A stretch of 64,000 bases of DNA from Limnomonas spitsbergensis (lineage: Eukaryota > Chlorophyta > Chlorophyceae > Chlamydomonadales): positions 8,742,001 to 8,806,000 of the forward strand of contig JAYJMM010000123.1 in assembly GCA_037349105.1 (NCBI GenBank), given 5' to 3'. The notes beneath the pieces were generated by a model. That model ran no database searches. It worked only from the letters and a program-made list of their open reading frames with translations, and was not told the origin of the DNA. How positions within the stretch are numbered: the stretch's first letter is position 1; every line of letters begins with the position of its first letter. This document shows positions 13,401-22,979 of this stretch, one piece after another. The position numbers were made by a program, and so were the translations under genes.

Positions 13401-14643
13401 TTCAGCTACCTGACTAGTACAATGCAGCTAAGCCTGTGCCGTTTTGTGCCGAATCCTGCTGCCATGACAGAAGCTCTGTTTCGTGGACTTAGCCTAACTA
13501 CGAATTGGCCGCACCGTCACAACTGTGCCATAAGCAGTCACCCCTCCAACTGCTGACTGGTCTCACTGCATCTTGTGTTCAGGTGCTTCGGGACTGGGCA
13601 ACTACAACATTGGACCTGTAGAATATACGATCCCCTCTCATGTCTTCAGTAACTACGTCATGTACGATGTGACTTTGCCCGCGTATGGTTCGTTTGGCGT
13701 TGCAGTGCCGCAAGTGAGTTTCTTGAACACAAATGTGTTCTGGCCAAGTTATGATAGCAATTGAAAAACGCCACTTGCTCCATAATAGCCCCCCAACCCA
13801 CTCCCTTGCCCCCATCCTGCTTCGAACCCAGTCTCTCCCACTTGTGTCCCCAAGTTGCTCGAGCCCCCCCCACGTTATGTTCCTTACAGATTCAGAGGTG
13901 CCCCTCCAATTTGTGTTCCTCCTATTGTCGCTCCGCCCCTCTCTCTCTAACGCCCTCTATCTGCAATGGGTGCCCCTCCCCCCCCCAGCTCAATGAGGGC
14001 GACACCTGCACTCTGACGAACACCTGTCCGCTGCGATTGGCAGCTTTGCCTGGGTCTGATGCAAAGAAGCTCATGTCGAGGTTTTTTCAGTCGGTGGGTT
14101 TCTGCTCTGTGGGGGAAAAGCTGAGGGATGAAGCGTTCGGTTCAGAGAGGTCGCAACCCGGGCATTCATGGAGCAGAATGAAAATGGCATAGCAAGGGGC
14201 TGGAGGGTGCTATGACACATCCGATTGGTTTGCTGTGATCTTCCAGATTACAATGCTTAGGGCCATTGTGAAATGGTGGTTGGCATGGATCAACAGCAAC
14301 GAGCGGCAGTCGTGCTATGCCATAGGTCTGCGTAGCTGCTGGGGAGCTCTCCGAATTGTACAGCCCGTAGGAAAGCTTTTCTGTGATTGCCTACCTTGCA
14401 AATGGTTTTGAAATGAACCAATTCCCCACTACCCCAGCCACAGGCACCAAGAACACGAATTGATACGGTCTGGCATGTTTATTTTATGGAACTCTGGGCT
14501 CCTGCTTCATTCCGCAGGGCCAATATGATATCCTGACCAAGCTGTTCCATGACAGCGGCTATAAGGGCAGCCTCATCTTGGAGCCTTCCATCGACGTTTA
14601 CCCTGCAGCGCTGTTCGTGCAACCCCTTCAGCAAGACATGTAG
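1473..14643 (+). CDS. Divergent nitrilase-superfamily (C-N hydrolase) protein, 5' end missing
   Basis: Eleven phase-consistent exons encode about 375 residues: 1473-1599, 2570-2626, 4494-4623, 5162-5271, 10807-10902, 11813-11896, 12314-12379, 13142-13235, 13583-13713, 13989-14093, 14518-14643 (TAG stop). The call rests on three spaced motifs matching the Glu-Lys-Cys triad of nitrilases: Glu in LVPEFFFRGP (exon 3), Lys in MQKYSKP (exon 5), and Cys in IGIEICVDH (exon 6). The order and hydrophobic strand context fit the family, including IMGTVVF before the Lys and VDLQLLVSGG after the Cys. Superfamily members hydrolyse or condense carbon-nitrogen bonds in nitriles, amides or carbamoyl compounds; the substrate cannot be read here. 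The initiator Met was not found; exon 1 starts in mid-codon. Intron 4 is 5.5 kb and filled by a minisatellite. The end of exon 4 (CTG before GTGTAC) was chosen because only it keeps phase. The C-terminal 150 residues have no motif I recognise. Confidence 0.6.
2462..2563. repeat. 13-bp tandem repeat (about 8 copies)
   Basis: The unit is roughly CATGCGTCTGAAT, with a variant CATGTACCTGAAT. It sits immediately upstream of the acceptor of exon 2 (2570) of the nitrilase-like gene, replacing the usual pyrimidine tract. Confidence 0.85.
3001..4044. repeat. 40-bp minisatellite, 26 copies
   Basis: The unit runs CATTTTGGGCCAAGGCCACA plus TCCTTACTGTCACCTAACAC. Copies are nearly identical; recurrent variants are ACAGT for ACTGT and CACCC for CACCT. 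It lies in intron 2 of the nitrilase-like gene. Each unit holds the short palindrome TTGGGCCAA. The open frames over it are repeats without stops, not genes. Confidence 0.97.
4650..4709. repeat. 12-bp tandem repeat
   Basis: Five copies of CATGCACCCATC lie about 25 bp after the donor of exon 3 of the nitrilase-like gene, at the start of intron 3. Confidence 0.85.
5960..6280. repeat. 106-bp tandem repeat, three diverged copies
   Basis: Copies start near 5967, 6073 and 6179 with CTCGAGGGTYATGCATT-like sequence and share GAGGTCTGTCACCAGGATTA and AGGGTGTAGG. They lie in intron 4 of the nitrilase-like gene. The ends contain AGGGTTTAGG-like text resembling degenerate plant-type telomere repeat. Confidence 0.8.
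6765..7000. repeat. About 42-bp G/C-rich tandem repeat, 5 copies
   Basis: The unit is built of GATTAGGTYTTAAGCCGGGG followed by TCGGGGGGCGGCAGCCCCC. Each copy contains the inverted repeat GGGGGCGGCAGCCCCC and so can form a hairpin. It lies in intron 4 of the nitrilase-like gene. Confidence 0.8.
7537..10392. repeat. 42-bp minisatellite, 68 copies
   Basis: The unit is CCTGTGCCGTATCAGCTGCC then TTGGGAGTACAATACGGCTA and AA. Copies are almost identical; common variants are CTGTAT or TCGTAT for CCGTAT and GGCTTAA for GGCTAAA. Within each unit GCCGTAT and ATACGGC are inverted repeats separated by about 20 nt. Because 42 is a multiple of three, one minus-strand frame stays open for 955 codons and encodes a perfect 14-residue repeat; no gene is implied. 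Diverged single copies flank the array (10396-10620) and occur elsewhere, so it grew from a dispersed element. It lies within intron 4 of the nitrilase-like gene. Confidence 0.98.
10393..10640. repeat. Diverged relatives of the 42-bp unit
   Basis: Four to five imperfect units of about 55-60 bp follow the array, with phrases such as GTGCTGTATCATGCTACC, GCACAATCCG and CTAAACCTGTGCCGT. Similar single units lie at 1905-1975, 13405-13460 and 30470-30580. They carry the palindrome GCTACCTTGGTAGC or decayed forms of it. Confidence 0.7.
12790..12948 (+). repeat. Dispersed element, right-end copy with TGTAA
   Basis: This copy has a pyrimidine-rich body (TTTCAGCC, CTTTCCTCCT, CTGCCCCCTTGTG) followed by the conserved end GGCGCCCACGCGGCCAAGCC and GAGCAGGGCCCAGAGGTGTA, finishing ACGTCATTGAC. 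Related copies end at 21905, 45750, 46772, about 46951, about 47432 and 53488. It lies in intron 7 of the nitrilase-like gene. Confidence 0.75.
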
Positions 14644-17600
14644 TGCGGCTTTCCGAATTTCCAGAAGTTTGTTTTTTACAACGAACGAGTTGGTATAGGA
14701 ACGAGCCGTTATCATGTATTTATACACCGTGGTCGCAAATTTAAGCCAATGGCAACAGATTTTGTTTTTCTGCTAGTCAGACTTATCACAAACCCATGGG
14801 TTGTTTTGATTTGTTTCACCTTAGGCGATTTGTCTGCATTTTGATTCGATCATGCAGGGCCGATAAAATTCATATGCGCAGCGCTTTGACCCGCCGCGCA
14901 ACATTGTCATAAGCCTGTGTTTCAAACCCCAGCAGGGACCTTGCCAAACCTGCCGTACCTAAAGAGACCTGCTCGCATTCCATAAATTTGTGCAATCCCA
15001 GACCGCCAAATTACCGCGCAGCGCAAATTGTGGTATTATTCATAGCAAGCATGCAGTCCGCGCACCCTTTTCAATCAATCATTTGCATGATATCAAAATA
15101 TGTTGGCTACTGTGGTAATACAAAATCTGTGAAAAGGGGTCAGGGAACATAAAATTTGTGAGCGTGCCAGGATGGCTCATACCCAGGATCTCGTAGCAAA
15201 GCATGTCCAAACCTGACGTACATTTTGTGCTTAAATCTAGTGGGAAAATGCGTGCTAGTAAGCCTTAGTCATTACGGTATTGCAGCCATGTGAACGCTGG
15301 TTGGGCGTATACCGATATACTGGTATATTGTCCAAGCGCACCTTTTCTCAGCATCCTGAAACCCCAAACTCTATGCCTTGTACCATAACCCTTCATATTG
15401 CAGGTTTCAAGCGTCTTGACGTCGTTTTATTTGGTTTAAATTGTGTTTACAACACAGACCCTCCGTGACCGTTACCATACCTCACCGAGCTGATCCACGA
15501 AGCGCATGTGCTGCACTCAGGAGGGCCTTGCTGGAGGCCACGCCGCCAGCCTGGACATGGCCTTGCATATGACCGACACTCATAAAGTACACTTACAAAG
15601 GTCTGCTGAATTACACATCAATGTTCATTTTAGTACGTGTCAAACGCCTTTATTTCGCAGGCCAATAGGCAGACATCAGTGAGCCAAAACCTCGACCAGC
15701 CTTCGACCGGTGGCCCAAGCATCAGGGCTTCACGCAACATGCCTTCACGGCCGAAGGCCACAGTGTAGCTGAACTAAAGAGAACCTATTAAAATCAGGTG
15801 GCGAGCATACAGTTGGCTGCTCTTGTGGTCCAAGCTTAGGCAGTATGAAAATTTCCAGCCGTACCAGCCGGAATGTGGACCAAGCTGAGGCAGCAAGAAG
15901 GCCTAGAACCGGTGTGTAGACCAAGCTTATGCAGCATGAGGGCCTACAGCCAGAGTGTGCACTATGCTCAGGCAGCATGAGAACCAATCTTGGGTAGCAT
16001 AGACCTCCTTGGCCGTACCTACAATTAGGGGGGGCAAGAACTCCCTATGGAAACCAAACATTTCCTAGGTGAAGAATTATAAATCTCTAGAAATTCTATA
16101 CATTTTTCACGTTAACGATTTTGTTCCTGAAAGTGTCCTCAGGGTTTGCCAGCTGGTTAGCTGTGGCTGAGCAGCCTGGGAAGGGTCAGTTTTAAGGTAC
16201 AGGAACAAAATACTGCTTATTTTAGCATGCTTCAGCTACATTTCAGCTACGACATAGCCCGTGCACAAGGGGGCAAGATGCAACAAACCGCGGGAGCCAG
16301 CAAATTGTCTGTCCTCGTAGATTTTTTTGAAAACATCATCCGTGTGTCAAACGTGTTGCCTTAAACGGCCTGTTCCCGACAGTAGTTTTGCTTGCGAGTT
16401 GTGCAGTGCGGGGCGCGGTGTATAGTGCTTTCCCTGCAAGTTGGGGTGCAGAGGGGGGTGTTTGTGACGTCTGGATGTATGCTGGGAGTTTTTATTGTGT
16501 GCGCTCAGGCCTGGGGCAGGTGACACATAAAATATATTTGTAGGGGAGAGGGTAAGAGGCTCTCCACTAGCAAACTATGAGATCCTGTGAAGTCAGAACT
16601 CAAACTCGCATGTAATGCGCTCATATTTTTTCAGCTGGGCCCTTCTGTGGCATGAACATGTGTTTAGCTGGACCTCTGTTTGATTAGCGAGATCACCCCG
16701 CACTCCTTGGATCTGCACAGAGTATACTTGTATAGAGGGTGAGTGGGCAAGAACTACAAGAACATATTGAAGTGCGCATCATCTGCTGGCTGGTGCAAAC
16801 CAGATTTAAGTGCCACCAGAACAGAGGCTCTACATGTGACAGAGTGCACCTACCAGATTTAGGGCCACCAGACCAGAGGCTCTGCCTGTACTAGACTGCA
16901 GTTACTGCAGTACTGCACCTGCCAGATTCAGGCAGTGCACAGATGTTTTAGAAAGAGGGATGCTTCTTGGATTCGTAACACACCTGTGAGAAATTCATTG
17001 TGACCAGCAAGTAGGTCTTTTTGCACTGAGCATAAATCTGTTTGATATTGATAACGACCGAAGGCCTGAGGGACCGTGACTCATAATCAGGGGTGGGCAT
17101 AATCATTTGCAGGCATTACTGCATTAGCAGCCATGCATTAGCAGATTAGGCTGCATGCTGCTGGCTATCACCTTCATTGCAGCAGCGAGTAGCTGCGCAT
17201 AAGCTGACTGCAAGGTGCATACTACTTTTACTGTGCGAATATGAGGAAGATTGCACCCTCCCTTGCATGGAACAGGGGCAAGTAATATGGTCCCCTACAT
17301 GGAAAGAACAAACCAAGCCAATTCAAATTTGGCTTGATTCGGGCTTGATTCGGGCAAGCTCAAGCAAGCAATTAACGTAAATGACACTTGGGCGATTTTT
17401 AAACTGTGGCACAGTGCTGGGACGAGGAAATGGCAATGATCTTGGGATTTTGGGGAAATGGGGAAATGGTCAGAAGGTAGGTGGGAAGAAGGTGGTGCGG
17501 ACTGACGCAGGACGAGTCATCTCTGCAGATCAGTATTCCTCATGCAACGCGCCGGCCGTTGTTTTTCTCGATCGCTGATTTTAAATGCTCAAGAGTCTTG

Positions 17601-17765
17601 CGCTTGAAGCACTTCTGCCGGATCAGCATTCAGCAGCTCTCGACAGGAATCCCTATCTACGGATATTCAAGGCCCCTGATTCAACAACGCTATCCCGATA
17701 TTTGATTTTGGCCAAACGAGTAGCGTGATTGATCTGCGACCTATCACTTCAATCTATCTTTAATA
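14644..17765. other. Intergenic region with low-copy repeats; no gene seen
   Basis: No exon with both plausible splice borders and protein sense was found. An imperfect 60-bp repeat lies at 15828-15985 (three copies sharing ACCAAGCTTAGGCAGYATGA-like text), and a second, also about 60 bp, lies at 16800-16940 (ACCAGATTTA, GGCTCTGCCTGTACTAGA-like). The final 200 bp may be the leader of the tentative gene starting at 17766. Confidence 0.5.
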
Positions 17766-20700
17766 ATGAAACAGGACCATGAACGTTGGGGCTACATCCA
17801 GCAACTGCTGCCCACCATGCACATTAAGGTAGCACGATTATTATTTAAGTCCATCATAACAAAGCAGCAGCAGCAGAGGCAGTAGCAGCTGTAGACTCTC
17901 GTGAAGACTCTCTCCTGCTACCATGTGGCGTGGGCTTTCTCACTTGACGGTTGGCGCACGAGCTCTTACAGTCTTACCAACATTTGACGTTGCATGCCAG
18001 CATGACCTTGCATGGCACACTCCTCTTGACACCGATTAGCCTGTGGCATCAACATATGTTAAGAATTTACTATTGCTCATAGGCAATTTTGGGGGTGACA
18101 CCTAGCTGTGCTCTTTGACTCAAAGACTGGCTTTTGGAAATCCCTAGGAAAACGGTGTGAACACTGATGGAAATCTACTAAGGGGGGCGCAAACCCCCGT
18201 TCCTTGTGCTCTAGAATGCGTTTGGAAATTCCTTGGTAAATCCTCAGTGAATTATGCCAGTCTTCCGCTGGGAAATGGAAATGTAAAGCCTTCTTAGAGA
18301 TTTCCCTTTGATTGGGAAATCCATGGCAAAACTTGTTGATCTTTCACTTTTCACTAGGCATTCTGGCCCCCCCACTTGTAGGGAGCATCCCTGCCCCGAC
18401 TACTCGAGGAGTGCCAGTCTGATGTGGAGTGCCAGTCTGATGTGGGGCACGACGTCAGTACCTACGTTCGCAGTGACGACGCGAGCCACGTCCAACGACG
18501 TCAGCGGCCCGGCAACGAAAGGTGGTATAGTAGATCAGATGTGCGGGATGCTCGAGCTGCCAAGCACGTAGGTAAGATCTGCATGGGAAGTGTCTGGTAG
18601 GTGCCGTCAGCGAAGGAGTCCTGGGTCAGTATCGGGAAACCAAAGCCTGGAAGCCTATGGAAAGAGCTTACAAGTATTTGAGTGTGCACGAGAACATCTT
18701 TTGCAGGCCGCTGCGGAGCCACCCTTCGGGGGACGGGGTGTAAACCTTGACCGGCCCTCAGCCGATGGCCGCAGCGGCAGGGCTTACTGCAATGGGTTCA
18801 GGATGGTGTATAACCACTGGGCCCTGCTGAACGCTCGGCCGCGTTTGGCAGGTAGGGGATGAACAAGCACGCAAACAGGCAACAATTATTTAAGGAACTA
18901 TCATCCTGGTAGCCAGCCATCGGCAGCAGTTGCGTGGACACATTCGTGTAATATAAGAGTTAAGATAGGTAGGATTGACATAATTATTGACAAGGGATAC
19001 TCGAAGGTAAGATGGATACCAAGATGACAAGGAATTCTTGCTTATCTAAGTTGGGGTAGGATCAATACGGTGGCACAATGAATATGAAGAAGCCAAGCAT
19101 GGGTAGGATCGATACTAAGCTTATTAAGGGCATGCACTTATTTCACAGGTCTTCAACTTCATTTACAATGTCTCCTTACCAACCAAATTGGACCAGAGCT
19201 TTACAGGGCCTCCTTTATCACTATGGAGGTTGTGCAAAAAACCTGGCGGCTGTTTGAGGTAGTTACCCTTCAGCAACCTAAATATCGTGTCCCCTATGTT
19301 TGCGGATGTGCCCGGTTGTTCAGGCAGTCTGGTCAAGGCTGAAACATGAATATAATGGTGAGTTGCCTATCGGCTCTTGTTATGTCATGGGCCGCACCCT
19401 CAATGCCATTCATTACCCATCAGCCCACCATCAGCCCACCATCAGCAGGCAGCCAGGCTCTCATGAACGTTTCCGCAATATAATATTTCCTAATGCAGTG
19501 TCCCAGACGATATTTGGCGTTTGGTTGGGATCATGGGTGTTAAGATCTGGGGCTGAGGATGTGCTCATGGGACATGGCACCCTGCTGCATACCTGCTGTA
19601 TTCCTGCTTTGTGCCTGCTTAAGTTCTGCGTCACACCTGCTTAATTCCTGCTTTGTACCTGCTTGCTCTGCCCTGCATGCAGCCGCCACTCCCAGCGTCG
19701 TCGCACTGCTCGGCAGGTAGTACATGCGACAGCAGGAGTACATGCAGCAGCGGCATCCAGCCGAGGCGATGCAGCTGCAGGGTCAGCGGCAGGGTCTTGC
19801 CCAACAGCTGGCCTGGTGCGCTGCACAGCCCCTGGAGGTGCGGGCGAATTATCAGGCACAAGTGGTGGTGTTTGAGCAGCAGTTGGTGGGCATCGATCAG
19901 AGGCTGCACCAGGTGAGGAGCAGCTTGCATGTTAGGATTTAGGGTTCAGGTGTTAGGCGTTAGGGGCATATCATGAAATGAACAGTCAGGGGCTGAGCCA
20001 GGTGAGAAAGATGTTGCGTGCTGAGGTAAATTGAATACTGGTAGACAATTAGAAGATGGGCCAATTGAGGAGGATCCTGCATGTTTTGGGCCTTTGGGGC
20101 ACATGACGAAATAAACAATCAGAGGCTGAGCCAGGTGAGGAGGGTGGTGCGTGTTCAGGCCTTCAGGATATGATTGAATTAACAATCAGCAATCGATCCA
20201 GTTGAGGAGCATCTTGCGATTTGGTTGTGTGTTTGGGTACTTGACACGGATTTTACGTTCGCTGTTCTTGTCTATTTGGGGCTTGAACCGGTTTGGGGCA
20301 TACCTGTCACCTGCAGCAAATGTGGTGCCCTGACTGTAAACACTTCACACACACACACACACACACACACACCTCCCCCCCCCTCTCTCAGCTTGCGAAT
20401 CAAATGCAGCCGCAGCCTAGCCACGGCCGGGATTGGTTGGCCGCCGATGCCAACGGTGGTGGGCTCGCATCTGGTGGCCCCCCAGGACCGGCCAGGTCCT
20501 TCCCTGGGGGTGTCCTTTTGCACAGCCCCACCAGCTGCAACTGGGCTCAGCAGCCAACGAGAGCCCCGCCCACGAGGGCGTCCAGCCAGGGCCAGTCACA
20601 CGCGTCATGGGAGGGTCACACTTTGCTTTCTGTATGTGAGTGCCTTGGATCTCTATTTGCTGGTGCGTGCACCGTAAAAGTAACAGATTTATGCTGTTTT

Positions 20701-20779
20701 TTCTTGCACATGCTACCCTTGGCAGCTATACTTTCAAACACAGCTACAAATTGTGGATCAATCTTCGGTTACGCACTAA
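17766..20779 (+). CDS. Tentative 9-exon gene, Gln-rich protein of unknown function
   Basis: A phase-consistent chain of nine exons gives a closed frame of 310 residues: 17766-17828 (ATG), 18382-18567, 18707-18737, 19149-19258, 19324-19357, 19499-19536, 19736-19912, 20392-20631, 20726-20779 (TAA). Exons 1, 2, 7 and 8 read convincingly as protein: exon 1 begins MKQDHERWGY, exon 2 is charged and contains the repeat ECQSDVECQSDV, exon 7 is Gln-rich and probably helical (EYMQQRHPAEAMQLQ), and exon 8 is Gly/Pro/Ser-rich. Exons 3, 5 and 6 are short and were placed mainly by splice consensus and phase, so they could be wrong. I see no signal peptide, membrane segment or known domain. Confidence 0.4.
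19890..20215. repeat. Imperfect tandem repeat copying an exon end and its splice donor
   Basis: The end of exon 7 of the tentative gene and its donor (AGGCTGCACCAG then GTGAGGAGCAGCTTGC) recur with changes at about 19990 (CTGAGCCAGGTGAGAAAG), 20122 (CTGAGCCAGGTGAGGAGG) and 20190 (GATCCAGTTGAGGAGCATC). Each is preceded by AACAATCAG-like text. Spacing is uneven, about 65-130 bp. Confidence 0.7.
20346..20372. repeat. (CA)n microsatellite
   Basis: About 13 uninterrupted CA dinucleotides, followed by a C-rich tract, form the acceptor region of the exon starting at 20392. Confidence 0.95.
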
Positions 20780-22831
20780 GACCCCCTTTTGGTGGTGACA
20801 GTTGGATTGTTAGTGTTCACAACTACAAATGTATTATTTGTGGCAGAGTGAGGCGGCCGGGAGCCTCCACCTCGTAGGTAGGCCACCATAGGAACATATG
20901 GGCACCAGAGCAGTTACAGCCGATCGGCGGCCGACCAGAATAGCAAAAACAAATATACTGGGCACTTGCTCCTTGCTTGTACTTAGCAACACATGGACTG
21001 TGCTCGGCATGAACTGGCCGGCAGCACCTCCTGAGCATATGAGCACCTGAGCATCAAGTATGTGGCACTACTGTTTGCTGTAGAGGTGGGAGAGGTGGGC
21101 GTGGGAGGGGTTGAGGTGGGAGGGGTAGAGGTGGGAGGGGGAGAGGCCGGTAGAAGTGGGAGGGGTAGAGGTGAGAGGTTATTTCTGCCAAGAGGTTTAT
21201 GAAGTCCATGGACGGAGTTAATGGAGTCCATACGAGCTGAGACATACCCAAAGTATATGCTATATAGTTTAACTCTCATCGAGACAGAGCAGGTCTTTGA
21301 ATTCAAAGCTTCAGGCATGCGGTGCTTTTTTATTTTGTGCCAGTCTGCTGTCTACTAGCTAGGCAGCTTTAAATCTCCTTACTGATCCAATAGAAGTGCA
21401 TGCAAGCTGAACATTAGGCAACTTCTCAAGTTGTGTCCGAGTCCCTCCCCAGGTAGTGGCATGGTGCAATTTATTTGGGAAATAAGTGATTGACATGCCA
21501 AGGCCCCAATAACAAGGCCATGGTACTTCTTCACCTGCCAGGCAACCAAACGACGTGCTTACGGAGAGAGAGAGGGAGCCAGGGTGCCTGGAATGGAGGG
21601 AATAAGGGCATGCATGCCCTCCCTGCTCAGGGAGGGAGGAGGCAACTAAGGTAGGAAGCTGTAATGGATCGGAGGGGATAAGGCATGGAGGGAGGCACTC
21701 AAGGAGAGGGGGAGGGGGGTAGCGCGTGAGGGAGTGAGATGGGGGAGTGGCCAGGCGAAGCTTACTGAGCCAAGGGAGAAGCGAAGCCGAGCCGAGCCGA
21801 GCCGTGGATCTTGACGACATCAGTCTATCTGGATCCACGACTGTCGTGGATCACTTATCTACGTGGCGCCCACGCGGCCAAGCCCTTTATTTGAGCAGGG
21901 CCCAGTGGTCGGTGTGACAGCGAAGTTTTCAGGGTTAAGATGATGAGGAGTTTCCGGCGCTGGTCGAAGGGACTACCGAGTCCCCGAGGCGAGGCGTGAA
22001 CTCATGAAGGCAAACGTCGGTCGCGTCACGCGTCGCCTGTCATGGCAGGACTGGATGCGCTACATCACACTTTGCATGCAGGCCCCTTTTATTTTCTGGT
22101 CTCCAATTCTTCTCTGTTTGTCTTGCCCAAGCTCGAACCTAGTAGTTGACGTATCCACGACAGCCGTGGACCAAGACTAAACGCATGGGATGCACTGGCA
22201 AAACCCAGGGGTTGCGATACTTTCGATGCGTAACCTTAGATAGGGGTTGCGATAGTTTCGATGCAAAATCTTAGGGGTTACGATATAATTGTTTCAATGC
22301 AAAACCACGGTTTTTGTTTGCTTCGAGGCATAGTATTCCCTTAAAACCTCCCTTCCAGCGTGTTCTTTCGTTCTGACAACCTATCCTATTCACGCTTGGA
22401 CACGCTTTGCGCCATTCCTCTATCTTGTCGCAAGCTTTCTTTGTACCCAGTCCCAAGGTGAGTCGGATTATCACGTCAAGTATGATCGGAGTCCTCGCAC
22501 GCTCCGCCGTCTTACAATTCGGATAACTCATGATGCATGTATACCCCGGTAAACATGCATCATACTAATACGTACTAATATACCTGAGTATATTTTCGCT
22601 GCTATTGTCGGGCTAATGCGCAGTCATTATGCATGCTTGAGTAAAGCTGCTCATCTGTCTTTGAACAATTTGTGGTTACGCTATGCGTCGAAAAGGCACC
22701 GCCTCGGGATACTCGGGACAAACACCGAGACGATCACCGCGTGCACCGTGCCCTCAGGGTGCCTCGATTAGGTCAACTTCCCTAACAAGCCTGCGTGCAG
22801 CCACTCACAGGACTAATTGATCGGGACCAAG
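20780..22831. other. Intergenic region; repeats and possible oxidase promoter
   Basis: No gene was seen. It contains a purine-rich (GTGGGAGGGGTAGAG) tract at 21085-21175, a fragment of the dispersed element at 21864-21910 (GGCGCCCACGCGGCCAAGCC ... GAGCAGGGCCCAG), and three imperfect copies of a roughly 35-bp unit at 22206-22307 (AGGGGTTGCGATASTTTCGA). The last few hundred bases should hold the promoter and leader of the multicopper oxidase gene, but no recognisable element can be named. Confidence 0.5.
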
Positions 22832-22979
22832 ATGTCTCCACCGTTTCAGGGTACCCGCTGTCTACACCTGCTGTGTGCGGCCTGCCTCATCCTGATCAAA
22901 GCCAGTACTGCTGCGCCCCTGGAGGTGGCTCGCACCTACTACATCCAGGCAGAGCTGGTCTGGTGGTCCAACTTCTGTG
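22832..22979 (+). other. Oxidase exon 1: signal peptide and start
   Basis: The ATG at 22832 opens MSPPFQGTRC, followed by the hydrophobic stretch LHLLCAACLILI and a small-residue region (KASTAAP) suited to signal peptidase cleavage near residues 26-28. The mature protein would begin close to LEVARTYYIQAE, which resembles the first strand of ceruloplasmin A domains. The exon ends in phase 1. Confidence 0.85.

Noticed and set aside
19653..19942. Several overlapping short frames on both strands
   Set aside because: They are shadows of the Gln-rich exon at 19736-19912, whose GC-rich codons keep other frames open.
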